Source: Alisma plantago-aquatica
Taxonomy: Eukaryota > Streptophyta > Magnoliopsida > Alismatales > Alismataceae
Direction: 5' to 3'
Assembly (NCBI GenBank): GCA_963693085.1
Contig: OY856409.1
Span: forward strand, 1,533,466,472 to 1,533,530,471
Length of the DNA stretch: 64,000 bases
The translations under genes and the position numbers were made by a program. Positions 1-12,371 of the stretch are shown here, piece by piece. Positions within the stretch are counted from its first letter, which is position 1, and each line of letters starts with the position of its first letter. The notes under the pieces were generated by a model that saw nothing but the letters and a program-made list of their open reading frames with translations, had not been told where the DNA came from and did no database searches.

Positions 1-721
1 ATCGGAAATAGCTGCAAGAACAATGGAGAAGTAGATAAGAGATGGTGGAGGAGGTTGGGGCTGTAGGAGGAACAAATCATCACAATAATAACTATAATTA
101 TTCTGAGGTCTTTTCTGGTCGTGTTGATACACTTCCATGCTTCAAACTTTGTCTCCGATAGACACAATAATGAAACAAATAGAACTGAAAGAAAATATGA
201 AGAAAGTAGCTAGTTTCCTCTTCTTTGCTTCCAAATAAAAGTAATAAATACATAAGAATAATCTGTAAGGCGAGTATACATTATGTAATCCATACATATA
301 AACTATAATCTTAGCGAACAAATTGTCAAATTGTAAGGTGGGTGAGTATTTTTTAATATACATAAAAAAATTGTAACATGTTAGAATAAATTGTAAGGTC
401 GATAGACATTTTGTAATGTATATACAAAAGGGTCATTTATTTTTTGCATCAGTTTTGTAATAGGAAGATACATATTTGTAATGAGATGACCAAATTTGTA
501 ATACAAACACTCATTTTATATTACTAAGATGTTTCTGTTATAAATATCATTTTTACCCGACCTCTGTACTAGGCTATCACCGCGAGTCACGCGCGTCGGC
601 AGTGCTGCTGACTGTGCTGGAGCCTGGGGTGGAAGCGAGTGATATCATTCAACTATAGACAGGAGGGGGATCAAATCACACTTGGATTGGTTTTGTCATT
701 TATTCATAAAGTATTTTGAGA
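1..721. other. AT-rich intergenic DNA, no gene seen
   Basis: No convincing coding region on either strand. From about 240 onward the sequence carries scattered TTGTAA/TTTTGTAAT motifs at loose intervals, which look like a degenerate leading edge of the satellite that starts near 722. A short GC-richer patch lies at about 560-640. Confidence 0.5.
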
Positions 722-1345
722 CTACAATTTCATACCAACCCCCAAAATGTAACAATTGTAGTCACATTGTAATAGACAAGAGCCAACCATGATGTAGGTG
801 ATAATCTTGTAATATAGATACTCATATTGTAATAAGCACATGCCATCTATAATATGGGCAGTGACATTGTAATAGGCAAGAGACAATTGTAATGTAGGTG
901 ACATTTTTGTAATATGAATAGTTATATTGTAATAAACAAGTGTCATATGTCATATGGATAATCACATTGTAATAGGCAAGAGCAAACTGTAATGTAGGAG
1001 ATAGTTTTACAATACACATACTCATATTATAATAAGCAAGTGCCAACTGTAATATGGACAATCACATTATAATAGGCAAGAGCCAACCGTAATGCAGGTG
1101 ACAATTTTGTAATATGGATACTCGTATTGTAATAAGCAAGTGTCATTTGTAATATGGACAGTCACATTGTAATAGGCAACAACCAACCGTGATGTAGGTG
1201 ATAGTTTTATAATATGGATACTCATATTGTAATAAGTGTCATTTGTAATATGGACATTCACATTATAATAGGCAAGAACTAATTGTAATGTAGGTGATAG
1301 TTTTATAATATGGATAGTCATATTGTAATAAGTAAGTGTCATTTT
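722..1345. repeat. Nested ~100-bp tandem satellite built from TTGTAATA subunits
   Basis: The phrase ACATTGTAATAGGCAAG recurs near 763, 863, 963, 1063, 1163 and 1259, giving a period very close to 100 bp and about six copies. Within each unit a TTGTAATA-like core appears four to five times at about 20-25 bp, so this is a higher-order repeat of a shorter monomer. Frames through it give YYN...HIT peptides that are by-products of the repeat, not proteins. Divergence between copies suggests an old array. Confidence 0.9.
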
Positions 1346-3507
1346 TCATATAGAAGTACATGGATGACAGACTGTGAGCAACCCCAATCCACATGTCTCT
1401 CCTATAAAAATCAGTTCAACATCATTATTGCTCCAGCAAATAGGGAATACAAAATAAATATAACCAAAAAGGATGTCATTGGTTGAGTAAACTACTGTTG
1501 ATAAAAGAAGTTCAACATGTAGGGGTATCACAAACTGACAATTTAATTTATAATTAACCATGATGTTTCTGATTCACACTAATGTCTATTAAGTAATATG
1601 CATGCCAACCCAACCTTTTGATTTAGAATACAGACACAATGCCAATAGCATCTTCCAGCTTCCACATAGTTGATCACAACATTCTACATACACGAGAATA
1701 AGATGTTGTTTACACAGAAGCATTTATTCAAATATCAACAAAAGACAGTTAACATTCAGAAAATAAAACTTCATCTACATGATTATTTTTTCAAACGCCA
1801 TGTATCAAGACATTTTGCCAAACACTGGATGTGCATCTAGCTAGAATAAAAACTCCTCCTCCTCGACATCCCCTTCCCCAATCCTTTTAACAAAATCATA
1901 CGCCCCCTAAAGCTCATCAACATGGCACCCTTTTCGAGCATTAAGTCTAAGCCACGGCTTGCCTTTCCCACTACAATGCAAGAAACGTACCTTCCCAAGA
2001 TTCTATGATCACGAAGACAGTACAAATATCAGTTTCCTTTGTGCTGGACCACTGTCCTTACCGATAGGAAATTGTGAAACACCTGGCCGAGCTCTTCTTG
2101 GTGGCCATGGACGCCGATGAAAATTAGGATGTCGTATACTGGAATATGCCATTGTTGTTCAGCAAGTAGACATGGTTGATGAGGTGTCTGACAACTGGAC
2201 GTGATGGGAGAGGAGATCAAGAATTTTTGGGGGTAATGGATCACCAGAAATCTAGAAGTCCTGAGTTCCCACAACTATGCCCAAAGATTAAAAAATACCC
2301 CAATTTCTACAACCTCAAGCTACGCCCATGTCCAGTATGTGTGGCGAAGACGTCCAGATGGCCAAGGTCTCCCGGATCCCTATCTTCATCCTCGACTGAG
2401 AGTTGGCATCACTTGAGCAATGAGCTTGCATCCATGTCCAGATCCCAAGCTACACCCACAGACGGCGTGCTAAGGGAAACTTGTCCGACGGGATGCTAGA
2501 TTTTGGCGACCAAGGCTGAGAGAGCTATGGACATTAACATGGCAGAGTTTGACGGACACATAGGGGATTGACGCTGATAAGGTTAGAATGGTTCAGAAAC
2601 ATAGGAGAAAGAACATGACGTTATTAATTTAAATAAGAGGACTTGTTGATATTACATCTTTTTTTCTTCTTCTTACTCCCATCTCCTCCTACTTCTATCA
2701 TAGACTCATTTCTTGCTCTATTTTAATGTCTCCTTTATGGTATTATATATTGAATAAATGTATAAGAAGCAAATTCAAATACTTAATAAAGTCACAAAAC
2801 AAAAACACCCAGAATAGCCTAGGCTGGCTAGGCACCCCTTGGGACATACTGAAGGCCTAGCCGCCATGACAACTATGGTTCCGCCTTCATTGTGGGACAG
2901 CATGAAGGAAATTAAGCATGCGGTAAAAAAAACTAAGATTCAAACAACCTACCACAAATAAGAAAGAAAACTAATTTGTTCGCAAGTTTAGTGAAGAAGG
3001 GAAGAATGCAAGTTGTTTATTGTTCTAAATGCTAAGCTTGGGGACCATATAAGGATAATTTTTTTCTTACACTAAAAGACATAGAAGTCGCATACCACCT
3101 ATGAGGGATTAGAAAGATCCAATTTAAGACTCAAACAATCAACCACAACAAAAAAACTAATTAGTTCATGAGTATAAGTAGGACCAGAATAATGGATTTT
3201 AATGAAAGAAGTTCTAGCTAATAAGCTCAGAAGATACAAATGTATGCCAATTTTGTTCTTATAATAGAAGAGATGAAGGACTCTTACCATTTAAGTGGGA
3301 ATACACTTGAAAAGTTATAGGTAGAATGTACTTTATTTTAGGATATATGAAGTTGCATAACCAAGGAGTGTTCTCATAGAAAACAACTGTAGCAAACATG
3401 GTTTCAAAAAGTGATATATGTTATGCGTTTGGAGATACCACCTTGTATAGTATATGTGGTATGTGGGAGTATATGAATTTTTGGAATTTTTTTTATTCAT
3501 TCATTAT

Positions 3508-3512
<5 letters not shown>
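1346..3512. other. Intergenic DNA without a supported gene
   Basis: Mostly AT-rich. The part at about 1840-2520 is less AT-rich and holds short open frames on both strands, including an 81-codon minus frame at 2029-2274 and a 62-codon one at 1837-2025. None has a domain I recognise. A decayed gene fragment is possible but not shown. Confidence 0.4.

Positions 3513-3569
<57 letters not shown>
3513..3569. repeat. (TA)n microsatellite
   Basis: An uninterrupted run of about 28 TA dinucleotides in AT-rich intergenic DNA. Confidence 0.97.
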
Positions 3570-3571
<2 letters not shown>

Positions 3572-5965
3572 TGAATATACATATTTAATTTGTACAATTG
3601 TGTATCTAAATAGTATAATTACAAGAATAATGGATGTGATCATACAAATATGCAATCATCACAACTTAAATAAATGCAAACATGCACTATGATCTAAATT
3701 AAACAAACATATATGAACCTAAATGTAAAAAAGAAGAAATGAAAACATGTCTATCTGAAAATCAGGGATTAAGCGGCCTGGTCCGCTTTTGGGGAGGGAT
3801 TTGCAGTATGCATTCAGAAGGTGATCCACACCTTGTATGTGGGAGCGCTTTTTAAAACACTGGTAGTCAAATATATTCATTATCAAAAATGGGGAAAAAA
3901 GAAAACATGAAATTACCAAATGAATATTTATAAATAAACTAAACATATACATACTACACACTACACATGGGAAGATATATTGACTCACTTTTTGCATATC
4001 CTCCAGCCACCTCTGTAAACTCGGCCAACTCTTTTGTGCATCCCCATGACCATGGCCATATAACTGTAACTTTTCATCATCAAATTAGCCAATATTCTTC
4101 CTTATTTAATTCTACATCTTAAATTCATTGTCTAATATGCCGAAAAAGGTTATTTGGGTCAACAAAGATAATCATGGAATATATATCAGCGTACACATTA
4201 TCTCATCAATACAAAAAACTTGATAGACATGCACTAACATAGACTGCCCTAATATCAACAATCATGTCGAAGTAGTGTGAGGTTCACACTTCAATTAGTG
4301 TTGGCTTAACAAATGTAAAGCTGACAATGATTAAAATAGTTGATCAAGTCCAAAATAGTAATTTCTACACAGTCTCATCAAAGACGAGAAGAGTATAAAA
4401 ACATACATAAAATGTCTAGCGAAGAACTTACAAATAGATTGGAAAGGGTTGAATGCTCATAATCTATGTTATATTGAGATGAATCTTTTTAAACTTTAGT
4501 ACTGAGAATGTACACATCGTTCACAAACTATAGTCATTCTCCAGACCCTGCACACAAAATCATAGACTGCCACATGTCAAACAATGATTCAACTAGAACA
4601 CTACTCAAAAACTATTCACGAACTAATGCTTCCTTGCCTACCGGTATATAAATACTTATTTTTCAAAAAAAAATATAGGATGACCGAAAATTGGTCACAT
4701 TATCAATGCTTAAAGAAATAGGTGGTATAGACATACTACATTATTGAATGCGCTGAAAATTCTTTGGCAGTAGTGCGATATGCATATCAACATCCTTGCA
4801 AATGAAAGTGGTGTATGGTAACCATTTGCTGGAAATTTGAAGAATTGAATGAAAATATCAATCAGATGCATCTACCAACTCTATGACCATTCTAGTATCT
4901 GAAATGTTAGTCGGTCATGGGGATGGCAATAATAACCACTTCCCACCACCTGAACTAAATCCAAACCAAACCACCCCGTTATTAGCGGGTTTTTAACAAC
5001 CATCAAGCATGCGGGGCCCCAAGTATGGGTAATCGGATTTGTGGTTTGGTTGAGTGGGAAACCAAACCATGCAGCCAAAGCACGACCATGCATGTATTGA
5101 CTTGGTCATTGATTATTTTCTCGCTGCTTGTTGGATATCTTCATTGTCCAATCATGCAGCGTCCAAGCCATCCAGTCAAGCCCAATCATGCATGTGAATA
5201 CCAGAGCTAGTAAGATAAATGTAACAAAATGAGCTCATGAAGAACATAAAGGTAGTTCCAGTTTTGCCACATAGCATCTCATTGGCGGCATGTTACCGAA
5301 AGGTGCATGATCATCGGCGGCAAACATGCTCGTTGGGATTGCGTCCAGGGTCCTGAGGCCGAGCAGACGCCTTGGGTCGGGATCTCCCATGATCTCCCCT
5401 ATGCCGCAACACCTCCACGCAGTGGCGGAGCTAGGAATTATCCATAGAGGGGGCACCGCTAACATATATACACCAACAACTATATCACGTAGGGCTACGC
5501 AACACCTCCACGGTCATGGGCATGGCGCTGTTTGCCGTAGGGCGAACCACGCTCCAAATAGCTGTCCTCCATGGCAACCACCCACAGGCCTACAACGGAA
5601 GTCACCGTGTCACACCACCCTCTGGCAGTGCCATCGTCCGATCGTCGTAATCGTCATCTTCGACTTTGACGTTAACGTCTACGTCTACAGGCAGGACCAT
5701 GATGATGAGCTCCGTGCCTTGAAGTTTGGCGATTGGGTCTAGTCATCGTCATAGCCTCAGCAAGGCGTGTTGTCGGGATGCTATGCTCGTCGCTAATGTG
5801 TTGTCGTGATCACTGACCTATCGTTGGGGAAGATGTTCATCAACGAGATGTCGTTGGGACAGTGAATGCTGATGGCGAATGCGTTTCAGGGATCAACGGA
5901 TTGTCGTTGAGGATGATACTCATTGCCGGCGGGATTTTCAGTCTGTCACCGGGGAGGTGCATGCT
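3570..5965. other. Intergenic DNA; GC-richer segment at 5240-5965
   Basis: Positions 3570-5230 are AT-rich with no supported gene. From 5240 to 5965 base composition shifts to much higher GC, with a 138-codon plus frame (5326-5742) that has no domain I recognise and contains the phrase GTGGCGGAGCTAGGAATT near 5421, a motif I associate with plant transposon ends but cannot place. The MULE inserted at the right edge of this block; its other half resumes at 12994. Confidence 0.4.
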
Positions 5966-5974
5966 CATTGTGGC
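5966..5974. other. Target-site duplication, left copy (MULE)
   Basis: CATTGTGGC lies directly before the left TIR and recurs at 12985-12993 directly after the right TIR. Eight bases are unambiguous; the ninth (C) overlaps the TIR end. Eight to ten bases is the usual size for Mutator-like elements. Confidence 0.92.
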
Positions 5975-6138
5975 GGAAAAAAATCAAAATAAACGAGTTT
6001 GTCCTTGTTAATGACCAAAGTAGACGAGTTTGGAACAAATTTACCGGTACACACCAGTTTGGGAAAGATAAAAGACCAAAGACGTCAATATGAGTGGCGT
6101 CTTCAACGCCATTGGTCGACGCAGACGCAGCCGGCACC

Positions 6139-6261
6139 GCGCCAACGGTCACCTGGGGTGACCGCGCCACTTGGCGGTCCCAGGATGAAGACGCCGGTCT
6201 GAACGACATCTTCATCCTGGGGCCGCCACGTGGCGCGGCCACCCCAGGTGGCCGTTGGCGC
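6139..6261. repeat. Long GC-rich hairpin inside the left TIR
   Basis: Left arm 6139-6192 and right arm 6208-6261 are reverse complements over about 54 bp with only about four or five mismatches, around a 15-nt loop. The inner part of the stem is CCCAGGATGAAGA against TCTTCATCCTGGG. The same hairpin is present in the right TIR near 12699-12820. It ends about 70 bp upstream of the inward TATA box. Confidence 0.92.
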
Positions 6262-6332
6262 AAGCGCGGGCTGTGGGTGGCTAACGGTCATTTTTTTGGC
6301 CATTTTTTACTCGTTTACCACCTTAGTTTCTC

Positions 6333-6341
6333 CTATATAAA
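6333..6341 (+). promoter_or_regulatory. Inward TATA box in the left TIR
   Basis: CTATATAAA faces into the element, about 460 bp before the Myb/SANT-like ORF. The right TIR has the matching motif on the minus strand. Each TIR thus looks like a promoter for the gene nearest to it. Confidence 0.6.
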
Positions 6342-6803
6342 CAACACATCCTGTTCTCATTTTCACACACCAATCTTCTCATCTTTTTATCATTCCACTC
6401 ACCAATTCTATCATTTTCTTCTCCATTCTCTCTTCCAACAAGATTTTTTTTACTTCTTCAATCAAAAAAATTCTATTGAGCTTGAGAGTGGATCTTGATT
6501 AGTAATATTTCTTCTCTTCTTTCTTTTATTAAGTGGACATCTCTTCTCAAGTAAGTAAGTTTTCTTTCTTTATTATTATTTGGTATTATTTAATGCGAAA
6601 AATGATTTAGTATTTTGAACTACATTTATTAATCACACATTGCCCTTGTTAATGCAATTTTATTGTTATATTATTATTTTTTGGTCAGTCAATTTTATTA
6701 TTATATTATTGATAAGAATGAATTTAGAATTCAAAATTATAATGGTTAACTTTAACTATTCCGTGACTCTTATTTATAAATTATTATTTGTTATTTTTTA
6801 TAG

Positions 6804-7195
6804 ATGACTCATCGACGGACATGGACATTTCACATGTCTGTAGAGTTAATCCAAATAATAGCTATGAAGTGCCTACAGGGAAAAATGGCTCATCAGACTC
6901 TACTGGATGAGGACTGGAATGACGTACCAGATTTGTTGCACAACAAGCTAGGGTTTACGGTGACAAAAGAACAAGTAAAATTTCATTGACAAATTTTAAA
7001 GCAAATGTTTCACATGTACGAAGAGCTTCTTTAGCTACCTGGTTGGTATTGGGATCACACGAAACAGAAAGCAATGTCAATCAATGAACAAGTTAAAAAC
7101 CAGTTAGTTGTATCACATCTAGAGATACATCGAGTTGTACATCAAATGTTGCCATTTTATGAACCTCTAGATGAGATATTGAATCAAATGCAGTA
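6804..7195 (+). pseudogene. Myb/SANT-like DNA-binding domain remnant
   Basis: The first frame (61 codons from ATG 6804) begins with a Trp-containing helix (RRTWTFHMSVEL) followed by a Gly-spaced LLDEDWNDVPDLL and LGFTVTKEQVKFH, the spacing of the plant Myb/SANT-like domain (Myb_DNA-bind_3) common in transposon accessory proteins. After a stop at 6987-6989 the frame continues with a Met-Tyr-Glu-rich helix and GWYWDHTKQKAMS, matching the G-x-G-W-D segment that follows this domain. The stop makes it a pseudogene, unless it is an exon read through splicing. It sits behind the left TIR promoter. A host-derived capture is the alternative to a native MULE gene. Confidence 0.55.
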
Positions 7196-7313
7196 AGTTA
7201 TTTGTAATATTTCTATTTTAGTATCTCATATATTTGAACTAATTTCATGAAGATAAAGTTACATGAAATTGTGCAATTACATGAAGATAAAATTACATGA
7301 CAAACATAATGAA

Positions 7314-9434
7314 CTATCCTTGGTAGTCTAGCGGAGGTGGAAACAGATATGAAAATAGGCATGTAAAGAAAGTATCACTCGATGTGGTGTTGGATAACAA
7401 CTGGGCATACTGGCTCAAAAAGTCTGGCGGGTTGTAATCTACCTGGCAAGGCCCCTCCGGATTGCCTGGTTGAGTGAAGCCATGTTGCGTGAACTGTTCA
7501 TTGATTCATGGCTGAGTGAATACATGATGGGTGAACTGTTCACTGATTCCTAACTGAGTGAATCTTGGTTGGCTAAACTCTGGCTGAGTGAAACCTGAAT
7601 ACATACATTAACTCAACATTAGCTATATCAACTCATAATTATTTTTATAAATAAAAATCAAAGCTGAATTTGTAAATGGAAGATTAGTGTTACCTTGTGA
7701 AGTCAAAGGAGGATGAAAAGTTGATGGTGCAACTGAAGTCGTTGGGGTGTCCATATGTGTAGTAAGAAATTATGCTTGTTGATGAGGGGGAAGTTGTTGA
7801 ATATATGTCATCTGTATATCCAAGATGCCATCACATGCCCTTTCCCACCTATCACGATCTCTTTATTGCAATAGGACCCCTCTAATTTGTGGTTCTGTGT
7901 GGATCTATTCAAATCAACGACTTCATAATAAGTAAACATACACTTCATTTAATATAATAAAAGTTGGAAAGAACATGCATTACTTTCATTTTCTCATTCA
8001 ACATAACCTCTAGGATAATATTGTGATGGAGGTTCTACAGGACGATCAACAAGATATTGTGGTTGATACCAGGAATATCTTTGTTGTGTACTAGATGCGC
8101 CAGGTAACTGAACTAGGTGTGTATGTCTATCATTCCAAAGTTGCACTTCCGTTGAGTAGAAACTCAACCAGTCTACTGTAGGGCATCCCCTCCCATCAAC
8201 TCTATTATATTCTGGAACTGGTTGTGGTGGTGGTTGATCATGAACTCCAAATTGGGCAAAAACTCTATCAGGTAAATGCCACTCAATAATGTTGTAACTG
8301 ATCATTGGAACACGTGCCAGCTACAATGGTCTTCCTTCCATACCAATTAGAGGCAACATAGACAATATACTATCATTGTACGGCCTCCAACTCACCTATA
8401 ACAAAAGAATGATTATTAAATAAATAGAATATGAAAACATAGCTCAAATATGGTAGTATATTAAATATGTTAATTAAATGATTTGGTTGTTGTACATCAA
8501 TCTCATTATCATATGTTCTGACATCATACGTCGTAATAGATTCACGTATCATCAAGTGGTTCCACCCATTTGATTGATAAAAAACATGATTATCATCATG
8601 GAGATGTAAGTCTCATATGAAATAATAACAAGACTTCATTTAGTTACTACTTGTAGCCTAACGAAACTCCTTGTGGCCACATGTAACCCTCTGGAATTGT
8701 AGCTTGTCCAGGACGACCTACATGAATGTGTTCCCATGACCATAGTTGTAACAACACTAGACAACCAACTATACGAGAGTCTAACTCAGATATACGAGTG
8801 TTTGCCTTATACAACTCTCTATACAACCATGATAGGACTGCACTACCCCAAGAGAGGTGTCCACATTTCTCAAAATCTACTACAAGAGGTAAGAATTGTA
8901 GATGGACATCATTCCCAGTACTGTTGGGAAGAAGGAATGACCCCACAAAATATAGCAAATAAGCAACAGTATATCTACATCTTACTTGTTCATTGGCATG
9001 CTCTATGTTAATAGTTGAGAATGTTGATCGTAACCATCCCAAGGATACTTGTCCATTTATCCTCCCACCTGGATGAGTACCTAAATAGTAATTACAAAGA
9101 TTGCTCCAAGATGTAAATTGATCATCATGTGTACCTATCGGATTGCGTCCTAGGACGGCTCCACCATCTACCCGTAATCCCAAAAGAACTACTACATCTT
9201 GTAAAGTAATTGTCATTTCACCAATTGGAAAATGAAATGTGTTTGTGGAAGGATTCCAACGGTACACAAGTGAAGTTATCAAAGATGCATCTAGACGTAT
9301 AGATGTTAGGGTAGTGACATGACCAAAACCAGCTAAACCAATGTAATGTTGACTCTTTCATCCTGAACATGCCACATTTTCAACTCTCTTATATGCTGAG
9401 AAGGTCGCAAAGGGAACATCCTTCTTTGTGCCAT
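7314..9434 (-). pseudogene. Plant mobile domain (PMD) protein, MAIN/PP7-long-form-like, broken
   Basis: The core is a 211-codon frame at 8647-9282 with the hallmarks of the plant mobile domain: YRWNPSTNTFHFPIGEMTIT then LQDVVVLLGLRVDG near the start, a middle RCRYTVAYLLYFVGSFLLPN, and LSWLYRELY with a WSWEH motif. A second block at 7994-8305 has EWHLPDRVFAQFG, matching the downstream DRV-x-RQFG part of this family. The C-terminal piece (about 7314-7600) has repeated FTQP peptides and ends LDYQG. An N-terminal start at 9434 (MAQRRMFPLRPS) is one frame off the core, so there is a frameshift or intron near 9330. PMD proteins act in gene and transposon silencing and are known from both host genes and transposons. 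Introns between blocks are likely, so pseudogene status rests mainly on the 5' frameshift. Confidence 0.8.
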
Positions 9435-9494
9435 GTCTACTAAATTTCAAAAGACAACAAAGTATATTACACATTGGTGAAAGTAAAATATTTT

Positions 9495-9588
9495 ATTGAG
9501 GAAAACAAACCATTACATTGAGGAAAACAAACCATTATATTGAGGAAAATAAACCATTACATTAGGGGATAACAAACCATTACATTGA
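9495..9588. repeat. 22-bp minisatellite downstream of the transposase
   Basis: ATTGAGGAAAACAAACCATT recurs at 9495, 9517, 9539 and 9561 with small changes, a 22-bp period and about four copies. It lies between the transposase stop and the start of the PMD gene, in the space between two genes on the same strand. Confidence 0.85.
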
Positions 9589-9590
9589 TT

Positions 9591-11262
9591 CTACATTCTT
9601 CTAGCACAAGATCGGCGGTTGTGTCCAAACTGTCCATATGTTTTGCATTTGTACGAGCCATGATTAGGATTAAGTCCATATTATTTTTTTGCCTCTTAAT
9701 TTTTGGTCTACCTCGAGATCTCGACTCTTTTGGTGGTAAAAGAGGGACAATGCCTACATTTTCATCACATTGTGGCTAATATCTCCTATAACATATACCA
9801 CTGAAAGTTTCTTTGTATGCCCTAAGGTAACTCTCAGTGTGAAACCATTTGATCACAAGAGTATGATATTTCAATCGAATTGTACAACCAGCTGCAATCA
9901 AATGGGAACATGACACATAATATAGTTGAGCAGTTCCACAAGTACATCTGATTCGTGTGTCGTTACGTATCTCACAAGTGTAACTATTTCTTTCATTATC
10001 ACTAATGACAAATTCATATTTGTTTACTTGTATTCTAACTCGTAAAGAATGTGCTTTATCTCCAAATTCTTTTAACTTGTCCTTGCAACTTGTAACGAAA
10101 CGTTGATTCTTTTATTTCCACGCTTCAGCTATGTTATGCATGTTCAAGAACATGGTGACCACCCGATAATGAGTGCATAAAATCAAGGCTTGTATTGGAA
10201 GGTTCCTTGCATTTTTTAAGACCCCATTAATGCACTCTGCATGATTATTTGTCATAATCCCACATCTATATCCTCGATCACAAGAAAGGGCCCATCTAAC
10301 AGGATTTGCATCTACTAGCCACTTATAAAAAAATAGATTTATTTCCTTGATTTTTTCCATGTGTCCATTAAATATGATTTCTTTAGTGGCATAAGTTTCC
10401 AAACCCATAATATTATATAATTCCTTGCATTAAAATTTGGTATGAAAGTTGGCACAAAGATGTCGAAAACAATGTCTTCGAACTACAAGTGATAGAATTT
10501 TTTTAACAGCCCTGGCGATGCCACACATCCTATCTAAAATAATGCACAAGTTAAGACGTCCAACCACACTTGGGATCCTCTCAAAAAGGTTTTGGAAGAA
10601 CCACTCCCATGAATCAAGATTTTCCTTTCAACAACAACATAGGCCAGAGGATATATTCCACCTTCAGCATCATATCCAATTGCAAATAGAAGAGTGCCCT
10701 TGTATTTTCCAGTAACAAATGTAACATCAACACTAAGAATTGGACGACAATGTACCCATCCTGAAATGCAAGGTCCAAAATCCCAGAACACCCGAAAGAA
10801 TCTAGTGCCATCATCACAATGTTGGGACGTGCATATTGAACTTACATTGGTAGATTGAACTTAGCTCATCGGGTTTGCCTGATATCCACTCACTGGGTTG
10901 GCATGATATCCACTACCAGTTGAGAAGGGCATATTTGAAGGAAACTCTACCTGACTGTGTACCGAAATTGTTTCAAGATAGACATCCATGTGACGCCCAT
11001 AAAAAAAACTCAACATGGTTCTATAGCTTTCTACATCCATCAGTTGAATTGGCATAAATTGATTTGTAGGAAACATATAGGTCAAGCGTAAAGAGAATCT
11101 CATCGGATCAATTTGTAGTAGGTTGTGAATGTAAGATTTCAATTTGGCTAATGTATGCAAATTAGACAATATCATAGGTATATATGATCGACCACAATAA
11201 GAGCCACCATTCAAGAACTGTCCATTATAATGAAGCATCACAGCAGGAGGATAAGAGGCCAT
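9591..11262 (-). pseudogene. mudrA-like MULE transposase, decayed
   Basis: Pieces occur in the expected order on the minus strand. 11262-10861: N-terminal domain (MASYPPAVMLHYNG) ending in a premature stop. 10791-10534: MULE transposase core with PILSVDVTFVTGKYKG, LLFAIGYDAEGGIYPLAYVVVE, where the Asp in VDVTF fits the first catalytic residue. 10408-10112: C-terminal part of the core with CGIMTNNHAECINGVLKNAR. About 9950-9891: SWIM zinc finger, CTCG...CSH. About 9650-9591: a basic SRGRPK segment and a terminal zinc knuckle CKTYGQFGHNRRSC in which the second Cys is Tyr. Several stops and frameshifts separate the pieces. The right TIR would supply its promoter. Confidence 0.88.
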
Positions 11263-12371
11263 TTTCCTATTTATAAAATATTTAGAGATACATCACATTT
11301 TTGAATAAAATCAACATTTTAACTTTTAACTATATTCAATGAGTAACTAATGTACTTTTTACAAAATGTGAAGCAAAAACGATTTATTATCTTTAATTAT
11401 GGTATATTTTAGTTGTACCCTTTTGTCCTAATAACCCAAAATAAATAAAGAAAGTAATAATAGTCCTTGATCATACAAAGAAAGAATGTAGATGAGAAGC
11501 TAATGTGTCTTTTTCTCAATATTGGTGAGTTCCTAATTATAAAAAGATGAGAAGATAGAATTCCTCTAAAGTGTTTTGTTTTTTACATTCGTATTGGTGA
11601 TTTAAGATAGTCCTTGTAATGAAAAGATAAGAAGATAGGATTTCTCTAAGGTGTCCTTATTACATTGATATAAGAAACTTTGTTAATCCTTAATAATGAC
11701 AAGATGAGAAGATAGACTATTTCTAAGGTTAGGCTACTCTTATTAACATCATTTCACTTCCGCCAGGTAGAAGATAACTATGTAGTGAAGGGATTCCAAC
11801 CACCACTGCGTCTGAATGCGGATCGTGAAAAATTATGTCAGGACCCTCACAATTATCGACCTGGACACCTTAGTGAAATAATTGTAAAATAAGAGTATCC
11901 CAAAGATTAATTATTTAATATGATTATTCAATGCATGATATTTTCACTTATGAGATATTTTCACTTATGTGTAACCAATATCACAAGTTAACATCTGATC
12001 CCAAATCGCATGTTAAACCCTAAAAAGAGTCATGAGATAGAGGATTCAAGATGCACGTCCGTGGGTGGATCACACACAAATTAGTTTTTTATGTAGAGTA
12101 AGTTTCTATAGAAGAAATAATAGATGATAACTATATAATGAAGAAAGTAAAGACTTAGTCTAAGAGTCCCAAATTAGTTAAATTGAACCAATTACAATCT
12201 TAATTTTTAAATTTATTCTTATCAATAATATAGCAATTAATTGCATTAACTTGGGAAATTGTATGAATTAACAAATTTAGTTTAAAACACTAATTATTTT
12301 TTGCATTATAATAGACCGAATTATGTTATTGTGATTACACAATATAAAATAATAATAAAGAAAGAAAACTT

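Larger units (their letters stand above)
5975..6560 (+). repeat. Left TIR of the MULE
   Basis: Matches the reverse complement of about 12372-12985 along essentially its whole length, from GGAAAAAAATCAAAATAAAC through AAGTGGACATCTCTTCTCAA. Weaker similarity continues to about 6770. It contains a GC-rich hairpin at 6139-6261 and an inward TATA box at 6333-6341. Confidence 0.92.

Noticed and set aside
722..1342. Overlapping minus-strand frames of 74, 79 and 91 codons (YYN...HIT peptides)
   Set aside because: They are translations of the 100-bp satellite in several frames; no protein domain.
2029..2274. Possible decayed host gene on the minus strand at 1837-2274
   Set aside because: No recognisable domain; two short frames in different registers are not enough.
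5326..5742. 138-codon plus frame in the GC-rich block
   Set aside because: GC-rich sequence has few stops by chance; no domain and a conflicting minus frame of similar length.
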